A stretch of 64,000 nucleotides of DNA from an uncultured Kiloniellaceae bacterium (GCA_947500035.1 CANMQP010000007.1:124001-188000), one strand, 5' to 3'; shown: positions 17,826-26,705, numbered from the stretch's first letter. The notes: generated by a model from the sequence alone, not told the origin. Numbers and translations: made by a program.

Positions 17826-20800
17826 GTGGTGCAATTTAAGAAGCTCCACCTGAGCGGTTTTAAATCGTTTGTTGATCCGACCGATCTGCTGATCGAGCGC
17901 GGCATGACCGGAGTCGTCGGCCCGAATGGTTGCGGCAAGTCGAATCTTGTCGAGGCTCTGCGCTGGGTCATGGGCGAAACCTCGGCGAAAAAGATGCGCG
18001 GCAGCGAGATGGACGACGTCATCTTCGCCGGCAGTTCGACGCGCCCGGCCCGCAATGTCGCCGAGGTCTCGCTGCACCTGGACAACCGGGAGCGCAAAGC
18101 CCCCGCCATGTTCAACGACAGTGATGAGCTGGAGGTCATTCGGCGCATCACCCGCGGCGGCGGGTCCAATTACCGGGTCAACGGCAAAGACGTCAGAGCC
18201 CGCGACGTGCAGCTTCTCTTCGCCGATGCCTCGAGTGGCGCCCATTCGACGGCTCTGGTCAGTCAGGGCCGGATCGGCGAAATCATCAACGCCAAGCCGA
18301 CCAATCGCCGGGCGATCCTTGAAGAAGCGGCAGGTATTACCGGTCTGCACTCCCGGCGGCATGAGGCGGAGCTTCGGTTGCGCGCGGCGGAGACCAATCT
18401 GGAACGCCTCGACGATGTGATCGTCACCCTTGAAGCCCAGCTCGCAAGCCTGAAAAAGCAGGCGCGCCAAGCCTCACGCTACCGAAATATCGCCGATCAT
18501 ATCCGGCGCAACGAAGCCATACTCTTCCATCTGGACGCCAAATCGGCGCGTCAGGAGGTCGAGGACAGCATGGCCAAGCTGCGTGCCTGCGAGCTTTCGG
18601 TCGGACATGCCACGCAAAGTGCCGCGGCCCGCTCCAGTGCACAGGTGGATGTCGTCGCGGCGATGCCGAAACTGCGGCAGGATGAAGCGGAGGCCGCTGC
18701 GGCCCTGCAAAGGCTTCTGGTCGACCGCGAAAACCTCGACCGCGAGGTCAATCAGGCCAAAAATGCAAAGGCCGAGGCCGAGCAGCGGCTGGAACAGATC
18801 AAACAGGACCGGGAACGGGCCGCCTCGCTCGACCGTGATGCCGCCAACGCCCAGGAACGCCTGGAGCAGGAGCGCGGCGAGCTGATCGCGGCGGCAGAAG
18901 GCGAAAAGGACGCGCACGAAGCCGCTGAGCAACAACGTCAGCTGGCCAGCGAAAAGGTTACCATCAGCGAACAGGAACTGGGCGATCTCTCACAGCGGGT
19001 TGCCGGTGACGAGGCGAATGCAAATGCCCTCAGGCGCAACATCGCCGATCTGACGGGCCGCCACGAACGCCTGAAACAGCAGGCCGAAAGCATCGCGAAA
19101 CAGCGCGACAGCATGCAGGCCTTGCGGGAAGCGGACACCGAACTGGGTATCGCCGAAGCCACCCTGGCCGAGGCTGAAGAACATATGAAGGCCTGCCGGG
19201 CGGAAGCGGAAGCCTGCGAGCAGCGGCTTGTTGCCGCCAGAGCCGCAGAGTCCGCTGCCCGTGAAGATTACCAGACCCAGGAAAATATCCGCACCAAGCT
19301 CGACGCCGAGATCGCCGCGCTCTCGGCGGTTCTCTCGGTGGATGACGATGAAAACCGGGTGCCGGTTGTCGACAAGGTCTCGGTGGCGACCGGCTTCGAA
19401 AAAGCCTTTGGCGCATCCCTGGGCGACGATCTCGCCGCCTCGACCGATCAGGACGCCGCGATTCACTGGGCGCAACTGCCGCCTCTCAGCGGCGGCCCCG
19501 AGCTCCCGGCGGGGATCGCCTCCTTGCTGGCCAAGGTGACCAACCCTGGCCCCCTGGCGCGGCGCCTCACGCAGATCGGAATCGTGAAAGATGCTGCCGA
19601 GGGGCTGAGACGGCAGCAGGAACTGGCCGTCGGCCAACGTCTTGTGACGGCAGAAGGCGACCTCTGGCGCTGGGATGGATTGATCATCAAGGCGGACGCG
19701 CCCAGTGCTGCGGCCGTACGTCTCGAACAGCGGAACCGTCTGAGCGAGCTCAAGTCCAAATACGACGCGGCGGCGCAGGCAAGCGAGACGGCCAAGGTCA
19801 CGCGCGACGAAACCCGAGCGGCGCTGGAACAGCAACAGAGCAGTGAACGCGAAGCCCGCAAGGCTATGAACGCGTCATTTAACAGCGTGAACCAGGCGCG
19901 GACCCGACAGGCCGATCTGGCGAAAAAATCGGCCACGATCACCTCGCGACTGGCAGCCCTGGAAGAATCCGCGGAGCGTCTGGAGACCGATCTCAGGGAA
20001 GCCGCCGAGGCGCTGGTGGCGGCTCAAAAGGACCAGGCAGCGTTACCGGATTTGGAGTCCGAACGCGCCCGGCTTTCCGAACTGCGCGCCGATCTTGCGG
20101 AGAAGCGTAGTCACCTCGCAGCGCAGCATTCACAGGTCGAGCGCCTTCTGCGGGAAGCTGAAGCAAGAGCCCAGCGGCGGCTTTCGATCGAAAACGAGAA
20201 GAAAACCTGGATTCGCAGGGCCGAAGAATCGGGCGTACACATCGCCGACCTCGATCAGCGCCAGCAGCGCGCCCAGCAGGAAATCGAAGTCTGGGCCGCC
20301 AAGCCGGTCGAGCTGGAGGGCAAGCGTGACGCCTTGATAAACCTGATCGAACAGGCGGAAGAAAAGCGCAAGGTCGCCGCCGATGCCCTGGCCAAAGGCG
20401 AGACCCGTCAGGCCGAGGCCGACCGGGCCTTAAAAGAAGCCGAACAGGCTCTGGCAGCCGCAAGAGAAGACCGCGTGCGCGCCGAATCGGCCGTCTCTCA
20501 AGCCAATCTGGGCCTGGAGACCATCACGGAGCGTGTCCGGGAGCGGCTGGGCTGCGGTCTGGACGAGGTGCTGGAGATCGCAGAGCTCGACCCGAGCCAG
20601 GATTTGCCCGCCCGCCAGGACATCGAGACCAAACTCGAGCGCCTGAGCCGGGAACGCGAAAACATCGGCCCCGTGAACCTGCGCGCCGAAGCCGAGGCCA
20701 AAGAGCTGGACGAGCAGATAACCGGGATGCAGAACGAGAAAAACGATCTGATTTCAGCGATTTCGCGCCTGCGCCAGGGTATTGCCAGTCTCAACAAAGA

Positions 20801-21290
20801 AGGACGCGAACGCCTGCTTGCGGCCTTTGAGGTCGTCGATGCCCACTTCTCGGAACTCTTTGTCCGCCTGTTCGGCGGTGGACGGGCGCACCTGAAACTG
20901 ACCGAGGCGGAGGACCCGCTGCAGGCCGGTCTGGAGATTATGGCGAGCCCTCCGGGCAAGCGCCTGCAGGTCATGTCGCTGCTTTCCGGTGGTGAGCAGG
21001 CTCTGACCGCGCTCGCTCTTCTCTTTGCGGTTTTCCTGACCAACCCGGCTCCGATCTGCGTTCTTGACGAGGTCGATGCCCCGCTCGACGACGCGAACGT
21101 GGACCGTTTTTGCTCTTTGGTTGAAGAACTTACCCAGAATTCTTCTACCCGCTTCCTGGTCATCTCCCATCACCGCATGACGATGGCCCGTGTCGACCGC
21201 CTGTTCGGGGTCACAATGAGTGAGCGGGGAATCAGTCAGTTGGTTTCGGTCGATCTGGAAGCTGCCGAAGGCATCCGCGAGACCGCCTAA
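17826..21290 (+). CDS. smc: Chromosome segregation protein SMC
   Basis: A 1154-residue SMC ATPase that compacts and segregates the chromosome together with ScpA and ScpB. The Walker A motif GPNGCGKSN is at residues 32-40, with the Q-loop region and the VSQGRIGEIINAKP segment following. Two long coiled-coil arms flank a hinge near residues 500-620. The C-terminal head has the ABC signature LLSGGEQALTALAL and Walker B ICVLDEVDAPLDDAN, then the switch histidine in FLVISHHRMTM. Length is normal. The start is GTG (GTG GTG CAA), with a GGGGGAA purine run upstream. scpA and scpB are not in this window. Confidence 0.97.
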   Translation: MVQFKKLHLSGFKSFVDPTDLLIERGMTGVVGPNGCGKSNLVEALRWVMGETSAKKMRGSEMDDVIFAGSSTRPARNVAEVSLHLDNRERKAPAMFNDSDELEVIRRITRGGGSNYRVNGKDVRARDVQLLFADASSGAHSTALVSQGRIGEIINAKPTNRRAILEEAAGITGLHSRRHEAELRLRAAETNLERLDDVIVTLEAQLASLKKQARQASRYRNIADHIRRNEAILFHLDAKSARQEVEDSMAKLRACELSVGHATQSAAARSSAQVDVVAAMPKLRQDEAEAAAALQRLLVDRENLDREVNQAKNAKAEAEQRLEQIKQDRERAASLDRDAANAQERLEQERGELIAAAEGEKDAHEAAEQQRQLASEKVTISEQELGDLSQRVAGDEANANALRRNIADLTGRHERLKQQAESIAKQRDSMQALREADTELGIAEATLAEAEEHMKACRAEAEACEQRLVAARAAESAAREDYQTQENIRTKLDAEIAALSAVLSVDDDENRVPVVDKVSVATGFEKAFGASLGDDLAASTDQDAAIHWAQLPPLSGGPELPAGIASLLAKVTNPGPLARRLTQIGIVKDAAEGLRRQQELAVGQRLVTAEGDLWRWDGLIIKADAPSAAAVRLEQRNRLSELKSKYDAAAQASETAKVTRDETRAALEQQQSSEREARKAMNASFNSVNQARTRQADLAKKSATITSRLAALEESAERLETDLREAAEALVAAQKDQAALPDLESERARLSELRADLAEKRSHLAAQHSQVERLLREAEARAQRRLSIENEKKTWIRRAEESGVHIADLDQRQQRAQQEIEVWAAKPVELEGKRDALINLIEQAEEKRKVAADALAKGETRQAEADRALKEAEQALAAAREDRVRAESAVSQANLGLETITERVRERLGCGLDEVLEIAELDPSQDLPARQDIETKLERLSRERENIGPVNLRAEAEAKELDEQITGMQNEKNDLISAISRLRQGIASLNKEGRERLLAAFEVVDAHFSELFVRLFGGGRAHLKLTEAEDPLQAGLEIMASPPGKRLQVMSLLSGGEQALTALALLFAVFLTNPAPICVLDEVDAPLDDANVDRFCSLVEELTQNSSTRFLVISHHRMTMARVDRLFGVTMSERGISQLVSVDLEAAEGIRETA

Positions 21291-21354
21291 AGGGCCACTT
21301 CCAAACACACAATATCTTTGTAATTCAAGACCTTAATCCCTTAGGGATTCATCC

Positions 21355-21404
21355 TTGACAGCCCCCAAGAGCACCCCGTATGTTTCGCGCGCCTTTCGGG
21401 GTGC
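21355..21404 (+). promoter_or_regulatory. Probable promoter of the atp (F0) operon with overlapping inverted repeat
   Basis: TTGACA at 21355-21360 and TATGTT at 21379-21384, 18 bases apart, resemble a sigma-70 promoter upstream of atpI. A perfect 8-base inverted repeat GCACCCCG/CGGGGTGC (21371-21378 and 21397-21404) brackets the -10 element, so it could be an operator or a hairpin in the early transcript. No T-run follows, so it is not a clear terminator for smc. Confidence 0.5.
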
Positions 21405-21443
21405 AGCACAAGCTGAAGATGGCGGATTACAAGGCGCCTGCGA

Positions 21444-21797
21444 ATGACAGAGCCCGACGATCGATCGTCACTGAAGCAACTGGATGAGCGACTGAAAGCC
21501 GCGCGTACGCGTCACGATCAAGACCGGGGTTTGGACAACTCCGGGAAGAGCGGGGCCAATAACGTAGGCGTGGGTTTTCGGATAGCCGTCGAGATGATTG
21601 CAGCCTTGGCGGTTGGTGTCGGGATCGGTTTGCTTCTCGATAACTGGCTTGGAACAAAACCTTGGATGTTGATTGTCTTCTTCATCCTGGGATGCGGCGC
21701 GGGTTTTACGAATTTGATCCGGGTTGCACGGGAACTCGATAGGAAAGCACGGCTTGCCAAGCAGTCCAAAGACGCTGGCGGCGGTCAAGAGGGTTAG
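21444..21797 (+). CDS. atpI: ATP synthase assembly/AtpI-like protein
   Basis: A 117-residue protein with a charged N-terminal half and two hydrophobic helices, FRIAVEMIAALAVGVGIGLL and KPWMLIVFFILGCGAGF, joined by a loop LDNWLGT, and a charged tail. This is the layout of the AtpI/AtpZ family. These proteins precede the F0 genes in many bacteria and help assemble the c-ring or take up Mg2+. It starts the F0 operon here, with atpB 11 bases downstream. Confidence 0.9.
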   Translation: MTEPDDRSSLKQLDERLKAARTRHDQDRGLDNSGKSGANNVGVGFRIAVEMIAALAVGVGIGLLLDNWLGTKPWMLIVFFILGCGAGFTNLIRVARELDRKARLAKQSKDAGGGQEG

Positions 21798-21808
21798 AGG
21801 GGAAAGTC

Positions 21809-22552
21809 GTGGCGGCAGGCGAAAAGCAAAGCCCACTCGATCAGTTTACGATCAAGCCATTGAGCGGCGAGCCGACGATGCTCGGCGGCTTCGATATCTC
21901 GTTCACCAACTCATCGGCCGCGATGCTGGCAACTGTGGCCGCTGTGACCCTTTTCCTCGTATTTTCGATGCGCGGCCGCGCGCTGGTGCCCGGCCGCTGG
22001 CAGAGCTGCGCCGAAATCTGTTACGAGATCGTCGCCAACATGTTGCGCGACAACGTGGGATCCGAGGGACGCAAATACTTCCCCTTCATCTTCACGATCT
22101 TCATGTTCGTCCTCTTCGGTAACTTCATCGGCCTGATCCCGGGTTCCTTCACCTTCACCAGCCATGTGATCGTGACCTTCGTGATGGCCTCGGTGATTTT
22201 CCTTGGTGTCACCGCGATCGGATTTGCGCGCCACGGGCTCGGCTATTGCCGTATGTTCTTCCCGCACGGTGCCCCGCTCTGGACGGCGGTCATCCTCGTT
22301 CCCATCGAACTGGTCTCCTACCTCTCGCGCCCGCTCAGCCTGTCTGTCCGGTTGTTCGCGAATATGGTCGTCGGCCACGTCCTGCTGAAAGTGATCGCGG
22401 GATTTGTGATCGCGCTGGGTGTTTTCGGGATCGTGCCTCTGGCCTTTCTGGTCGGTATCACGGCGCTTGAATTCCTCGTTGCCGCGCTCCAGGCCTACAT
22501 CTTCACAATCCTCACCTGCATCTACCTGCACGACGCCATTCATATGCACTAG
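21809..22552 (+). CDS. atpB: F0F1 ATP synthase subunit a
   Basis: Membrane subunit (247 residues) that forms the proton half-channels beside the c-ring. It has about six hydrophobic segments. The signature region SRPLSLSVRLFANMVVGH contains the essential arginine, and the last helices read LEFLVAALQAYIFTILTCIY. The start is GTG with a GAGGGGAAAG ribosome-binding site. F1 genes are not nearby, as is common in Alphaproteobacteria, where F0 and F1 operons are separate. Confidence 0.97.
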   Translation: MAAGEKQSPLDQFTIKPLSGEPTMLGGFDISFTNSSAAMLATVAAVTLFLVFSMRGRALVPGRWQSCAEICYEIVANMLRDNVGSEGRKYFPFIFTIFMFVLFGNFIGLIPGSFTFTSHVIVTFVMASVIFLGVTAIGFARHGLGYCRMFFPHGAPLWTAVILVPIELVSYLSRPLSLSVRLFANMVVGHVLLKVIAGFVIALGVFGIVPLAFLVGITALEFLVAALQAYIFTILTCIYLHDAIHMH

Positions 22553-22638
22553 GCGCGGCGGGAAGATCTCACAAGTCGTCACGGTTAAATTCAAACCAAT
22601 TCAATCCAACCTCATTCAGCGTTAAGGGAGCTGGAATA

Positions 22639-22863
22639 ATGGAAGCAGAAGCTGCAAGACTTATCGGTGCCGGACTGGCCACCATTGGTATGATCGGTGC
22701 CGGTATCGGTGTCGGTAACGTTTGGGCCAACTATTTCTCGGCCATTGCACGCAACCCGGCCGCCAAGGACGAAATCGGCGCAAGCATCTGGATCGGCTTT
22801 GCCGTGACGGAAGCTATTGCTCTCTTCTCGCTTCTTGTCGCACTGATGGTGCTCTTCGGTTAA
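22639..22863 (+). CDS. atpE: F0F1 ATP synthase subunit c
   Basis: A 74-residue hairpin protein that forms the rotor ring. The first helix has the glycine-rich GAGLATIGMIGAGIGVG motif, the polar loop reads ARNPAAKDEI, and the second helix carries the proton-binding glutamate at about residue 58 (FAVTEAIALFS). There is no sodium-binding signature that I can recognise. A GGGAGC ribosome-binding site precedes the ATG, and a strong hairpin follows the gene. Confidence 0.97.
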   Translation: MEAEAARLIGAGLATIGMIGAGIGVGNVWANYFSAIARNPAAKDEIGASIWIGFAVTEAIALFSLLVALMVLFG

Positions 22864-22881
22864 GGCGAAACGGATTTGGCG

Positions 22882-22904
22882 GAGGTTTCCCGACGGGAAA
22901 CCTC
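22882..22904 (+). promoter_or_regulatory. Hairpin between atpE and atpF'
   Basis: Perfect 10-base inverted repeat GAGGTTTCCC/GGGAAACCTC with a 3-base loop, 18 bases after the atpE stop. Only two T residues follow, so it is a weak terminator at best. Placed after atpE, it could stabilise the upstream mRNA or reduce read-through, which would help make more c subunit than b and b'. That role is inferred. Confidence 0.6.
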
Positions 22905-22976
22905 TTGCGATCCAAGCGCCTGCTGGCCGGGCGCGTTCGTTTTTTCCATCACCAGGTAGTTAGGGCGCGTTGACCC

Positions 22977-23468
22977 ATGCCCCAATTTGATCCGTCATCA
23001 TTCTCGAGCCAGATTTTCTGGCTGGCCGTGATGTTCGTCGTTCTCTACCTGCTCATGTCCAAAATCGCCCTGCCCCGTATCGCAGAGGTTTTGGAAGAGC
23101 GGCAGGACAAGATCGACGATGACCTCGCCAAGGCTGAAAAGCTGAAAACCGAAGCTGAGCAGGTGCTCGCGGAGTACGAGAAGGCGATCGCCGACGCTCG
23201 TTCCTCTGCCGCGGCTGCGCTGAAGGAAGCATCGGCCGAAATGGCCGCGGAAGCCGCCAAACGGGAAGAGGCTTTCGGCGCGGAACTCGCCGCCAAGATT
23301 TCGGAAGCCGAAGGGCGTATCGCCACTGCGCGGAACGAGGCCTTAAAGAACCTGACAGCGGTCGCCACCGAGGTGACAGCCGCAGCAACCGATCGCCTGA
23401 TCGGTGCCAAGCTCGACGAGGCAACGGTCCGCAAGGCCGTCGACGATGCCATGGGGGACGCCAGCTGA
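22977..23468 (+). CDS. atpF2: F0F1 ATP synthase subunit b'
   Basis: A 163-residue peripheral-stalk subunit. One N-terminal membrane helix (FWLAVMFVVLYLLMSKIAL) is followed by a long charged coiled coil with heptad-like Ala/Glu/Lys pattern and the DDLAKAEKLKTEAEQVL region. Alphaproteobacteria have two b-type subunits; this is the first, more divergent one, commonly called b' (also named AtpG). Its TGA stop shares one base with the ATG of the next gene, so the two are translationally coupled. Confidence 0.94.
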   Translation: MPQFDPSSFSSQIFWLAVMFVVLYLLMSKIALPRIAEVLEERQDKIDDDLAKAEKLKTEAEQVLAEYEKAIADARSSAAAALKEASAEMAAEAAKREEAFGAELAAKISEAEGRIATARNEALKNLTAVATEVTAAATDRLIGAKLDEATVRKAVDDAMGDAS

Positions 23469-23950
23469 TGTTTGGAAGCGAAACCTTTTGGGTCGCGGTC
23501 GCGCTGGTCCTCTTCCTGGCGCTGGCCTACAAGATGGGCTGGAAGTCGGTTACGGCCAGTTTGGATGCGCGCGGAGACAAAATCCGCAAAGACATCGAGG
23601 ACGCACAAACCCTGCGTGAGGAAGCTCAGAAAGCTCTGGCCGAGTATAAGCGTAAACAACGCGATGCTCTTGCTGAAGCCGAGGAGATCATCGCACACGC
23701 GAAGTCCGAGGCGAAACGCCTGCAGGAGCAGGCTCAGGTCGATCTGGAAGCATCGCTGGCACGCCGTGAGCAGCTCGCCATGGAGAAGATCGCTCAGGCA
23801 GAAGCCTCGGCGATGGCAGAGGTGCGCGACAAGGCCGTCGACGTTGCCGTTGCCGCGACGGAACAGTTGCTGCGGTCCAACCTCGATGCGGCACAGTCCG
23901 GCGCCATCATGGACCGAGCCATTGGCGAACTCGGCGAAAAGCTGCACTGA
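23468..23950 (+). CDS. atpF: F0F1 ATP synthase subunit b
   Basis: A 160-residue second b-type subunit. The N-terminal membrane helix reads FWVAVALVLFLALAYKMGW, then a coiled coil containing TLREEAQKALAEYKRKQRDA, which is the conserved b-subunit segment, and a C-terminal amphipathic part that contacts delta. The ATG overlaps the stop of the b' gene. It ends the F0 operon; a strong intrinsic terminator follows 26 bases downstream. Confidence 0.95.
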   Translation: MFGSETFWVAVALVLFLALAYKMGWKSVTASLDARGDKIRKDIEDAQTLREEAQKALAEYKRKQRDALAEAEEIIAHAKSEAKRLQEQAQVDLEASLARREQLAMEKIAQAEASAMAEVRDKAVDVAVAATEQLLRSNLDAAQSGAIMDRAIGELGEKLH

Positions 23951-23976
23951 TTTAGCAGCGCACACCGCTCTGGAAC

Positions 23977-24010
23977 AAAAGCCCTCGGCCCCTCGGCCGG
24001 GGGCTTTTTC
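23977..24010 (+). terminator. Intrinsic terminator of the F0 ATP synthase operon
   Basis: GC-rich hairpin AAAAGCCCTCGGCC, short loop CCTC, GGCCGGGGGCTTTTTC. The stem has a single G-T type mismatch and is followed by a T-rich run (TTTTTCTTT). It lies directly after atpF. Confidence 0.9.
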
Positions 24011-24162
24011 TTTGCCTGCAGAGGTAAGAAACGAACCTTACGAAAATTTAATCTGCGCGAAAGGCGGTCGTAACGCGGGCTCCCCACTTGCAGTGAACAA
24101 CACAACGCGAGGCATTCCGGTGTCTCCCTGAAGAATCAGCTTTTCACTTTAAGTGTGAGGTA

Positions 24163-25710
24163 ATGCAAATGAGCCATACAACTGCAGAGACTCTTTGCTC
24201 TCGTTTTCTCATTCGAGCCAAGTTTGGCCAAAAAACCGCCATCGCAGGGAGCATGGCGCTCATTCTGATCGCCTCGGCGGGCTTTGCGCATGCCCGGCCG
24301 GCTCCCGACAGCTTCGCCGATCTGGTCGATGATGTCTCACCGGCGGTGGTGAACATCGCGACCATAGGCGAGCGCAATCCCAATGCGAGCCCGCGCGGCG
24401 GCGAGCGGGGGGAAGCCCCGAACTTCCGCTCACCCTTCCCTGAGGGACATCCTTTCAACGACTTCTTCGAGAGGTTCTTCGAGCCCCGTCAGTTCGGCGA
24501 CCGCCCGGGACAACCGCAAAGGCCACGGCAGAGGGTGAGCGGCGCGGGTTCGGGATTCATCATCGACGCGGAAGGCTACGTGGTGACCAACAGCCATGTG
24601 GTGGATGAGGCCAGCAGCATTACAATCACGCTGCGCGACGGGCGGAACTACGACGCGGAACTTATCGGTCAGGATCCGAAGACCGACCTCGCGCTCCTGA
24701 AAATCGACGCCGACTCCCCCCTGCCCTTCGTCGCGTTCGGCAACTCGGATGAGACGCGCGTCGGCGACTGGGTACTCACGGTCGGAAACCCCTTCGGCCT
24801 TGGCGGTTCAGTCACGGCGGGCATCATCTCGGCGCGTGGCCGGGATCTGCCGGGCGGCACCCTGATCGATTTCATGCAGATCGATGCCCCCATCAATCCG
24901 GGCAACTCGGGCGGTCCCGCCTTTAATTCGGAGTCCGAGGTCATTGGCGTCAACACGGCCATCTTCTCGCCGAACGGCGGGAACGTGGGTATCGGCTTCG
25001 CGATCCCCTCGAACCTGGCAGCGGCAGTGATCGAAGACCTGCGCGACGACGGTCAGGTCGATCGCAGCTGGCTCGGCGTGCAGATCCAGGCTGTCACTGA
25101 CGACATCGCCAAGGGTTTCGGCCTGGAGAAGCCCACCGGCGCGCTGGTCGCAGCCGTTGAGGACGGCAGCCCGGCGGCTGCGGCTGGTCTGAAGCAGGGT
25201 GATGTCATCCTGGAGTGGGGCGACACCATCATCGAATCCGTGAACGACTTGCCGCGCGCCGTCGCCTTCACCCCCGTCGGTACGACCCTGGAGCTTGAGG
25301 TCTGGCGTGCCAAGGAAGCCGAAACTCTCCGGGTCACGACCGCCGCTCAGCCAAACGAAGAAACCCTGGCCTCTTCCCGGAATCCGGCCGCGGGCAGTTC
25401 GGAGCGCGCATTTGACGAGACCGGCATCACGCTCAGCAATCTGACGCCTGATCTGCGCGATCGTTTCTCGGTCGAGGACAGCATCGACGGCGTGCTGGTC
25501 GTGGAGGTCGAACCGGGCAGCGAAGCCGAGGAAAAAGGGCTGCTTCCCGGTGACGTCATCCTGAGTGTCGGACTGGACCCGGTCTCTTCGGTTGAGGAAC
25601 TGACCGGTGAGATCGACCAACTCCGGGAAGAAAAGGTCACAGTCGTCACGCTCGGCCTACAGCGGGCGGATCGTGAGAGCTTCGTCGCCTTACGTCTCGA
25701 CAAGGCTTGA
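24163..25710 (+). CDS. degP: DegP/HtrA-type periplasmic serine protease (Do family)
   Basis: A 515-residue trypsin-like protease with two PDZ domains, for periplasmic protein quality control. A hydrophobic segment near residues 27-43 serves as signal peptide. The catalytic triad is visible: His145 in VTNSHVVDEAS, Asp175 in PKTDLALLKID, and Ser249 in NPGNSGGPAFN. PDZ1 (GLEKPTGALVAAVEDGSPAA) spans about 300-390 and PDZ2 about 425-510. An Arg/Pro-rich linker near 105-125 resembles the LA-loop region. The ATG at 24169 (third codon) sits better spaced from the GTGAGG ribosome-binding site than the first ATG. It is followed by a terminator and a two-component system. Confidence 0.95.
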   Translation: MQMSHTTAETLCSRFLIRAKFGQKTAIAGSMALILIASAGFAHARPAPDSFADLVDDVSPAVVNIATIGERNPNASPRGGERGEAPNFRSPFPEGHPFNDFFERFFEPRQFGDRPGQPQRPRQRVSGAGSGFIIDAEGYVVTNSHVVDEASSITITLRDGRNYDAELIGQDPKTDLALLKIDADSPLPFVAFGNSDETRVGDWVLTVGNPFGLGGSVTAGIISARGRDLPGGTLIDFMQIDAPINPGNSGGPAFNSESEVIGVNTAIFSPNGGNVGIGFAIPSNLAAAVIEDLRDDGQVDRSWLGVQIQAVTDDIAKGFGLEKPTGALVAAVEDGSPAAAAGLKQGDVILEWGDTIIESVNDLPRAVAFTPVGTTLELEVWRAKEAETLRVTTAAQPNEETLASSRNPAAGSSERAFDETGITLSNLTPDLRDRFSVEDSIDGVLVVEVEPGSEAEEKGLLPGDVILSVGLDPVSSVEELTGEIDQLREEKVTVVTLGLQRADRESFVALRLDKA

Positions 25711-25773
25711 ACTGTCCCCGACAGCGACAAGCTCATCCCGGCCATAGCACTTCCCCCCCTGCCGGGGTGAGTC

Positions 25774-25823
25774 GGCGGGCCCGTGACGGTCTTACCCCCC
25801 GGACCGGGTCCGCCAGTTTTTTT
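25774..25823 (+). terminator. Intrinsic terminator after the DegP-type gene
   Basis: Stem GGCGGGCCCG (25774-25783) pairs with CGGGTCCGCC (25805-25814) with one G-T wobble. The loop is long (about 21 bases). A run of seven T follows at 25817-25823. Confidence 0.75.
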
Positions 25824-25843
25824 CTCTCGCTTTGCGTGACGTT

Positions 25844-25896
25844 CCTAACTTCCTTGTCTGCCCTAACTTCCCGAACTGCCCTAATTCCTTGACTGC
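25844..25896. repeat. Three tandem 18/18/17-bp repeats upstream of the response regulator
   Basis: Units begin with CCTAACTTCC, CCTAACTTCC and CCTAATTCC, and all end in CTGC: 25844-25861, 25862-25879 and 25880-25896. They lie 127 bases before the start of an OmpR-type response regulator gene. OmpR-family regulators bind direct repeats, often at their own promoter, so these are candidate binding sites. That link is inference. Confidence 0.7.
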
Positions 25897-26022
25897 CGGA
25901 CAGAAGCCCTCAAATCTGATGCGCGTCAAACGGCGCAGGTGATCACAGCGCTATTGCATCGCAGGACCGGCAGAAAAGACAATCGAGGATGTCAAACGCA
26001 AAGCCGCAAGAATCGAAGAGCC

Positions 26023-26700
26023 ATGCGTATTCTGATTATTGAAGATGACAGCGAGACCGCCGCATACGTCTCCAAGGGTCTGGGCGAAAAGGGTTATCTT
26101 GTTGATATCGCTCATAACGGTAAGGAGGGGCTGGTTCGAGCGATCGGCGAAGACTATGACCTGGCCATTGTCGACCGCATGCTTCCGGAACTTGACGGTT
26201 TATCCATCGTCGAGACACTGCGTAAAGCGGAGAAGGACACCCCTATCATTTTCCTGAGCGCTCTGGGCGGGGTCAACGACCGGGTCAAAGGCCTGCGCAG
26301 TGGCGGCGATGACTACCTGGTCAAACCCTTCGCGTTCTCGGAACTTCTGGCCCGCGTAGAGGCTTTGCTGCGGCGTCCCGCGAGCCGGGTCGTCGAAACC
26401 AGTTTGCGGGTTGCCGACCTCGAGATGGACTTACTGGCGCGGCAGGTCAAACGCGCCGGGCAGATGATCGAACTGCAACCCCGGGAGTTCAGGCTGCTTG
26501 AATATCTCATGCGCCATGCCGAACAGGTCGTCACCCGGACCATGCTGCTCGAGAACGTGTGGGACTACCACTTCGATCCGCAAACCAACGTGATCGATGT
26601 TCACATCAGCCGCCTGCGGCAAAAGATCGACAAGAACTTCGAGCCTGCCCTGCTGCATACTATCCGGGGCGCCGGCTATTCCCTGCGCGATCCGGATTAA
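26023..26700 (+). CDS. OmpR-family response regulator
   Basis: A 225-residue two-domain regulator. The receiver domain begins MRILIIEDD, has the phosphoacceptor Asp51 in AIVDRMLPELDG, the Ser/Thr switch in IIFLSALGG, and Lys in the DDYLVKPFAFSELLAR segment. The C-terminal winged helix spans about 130-223 (LQPREFRLLEYLM, TNVIDVHISRLRQKID, TIRGAGYSL). The open frame extends upstream to 25939, but ATG 26023 begins the receiver domain and has a GAAGAG site. The histidine kinase gene follows after 5 bases. Confidence 0.95.
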   Translation: MRILIIEDDSETAAYVSKGLGEKGYLVDIAHNGKEGLVRAIGEDYDLAIVDRMLPELDGLSIVETLRKAEKDTPIIFLSALGGVNDRVKGLRSGGDDYLVKPFAFSELLARVEALLRRPASRVVETSLRVADLEMDLLARQVKRAGQMIELQPREFRLLEYLMRHAEQVVTRTMLLENVWDYHFDPQTNVIDVHISRLRQKIDKNFEPALLHTIRGAGYSLRDPD

Positions 26701-26705
26701 GCGCT

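Larger units (their letters stand above)
25711..26022. other. Intergenic region: terminator, three tandem repeats, promoter of the two-component operon
   Basis: A 312-base gap. It contains an intrinsic terminator for the protease gene (25774-25823) and three tandem 17-18-base repeats (25844-25896), both annotated separately. The remaining 126 bases lead to the response regulator and include a GAAGAG ribosome-binding site just before its ATG. No RNA gene is apparent. Confidence 0.6.
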
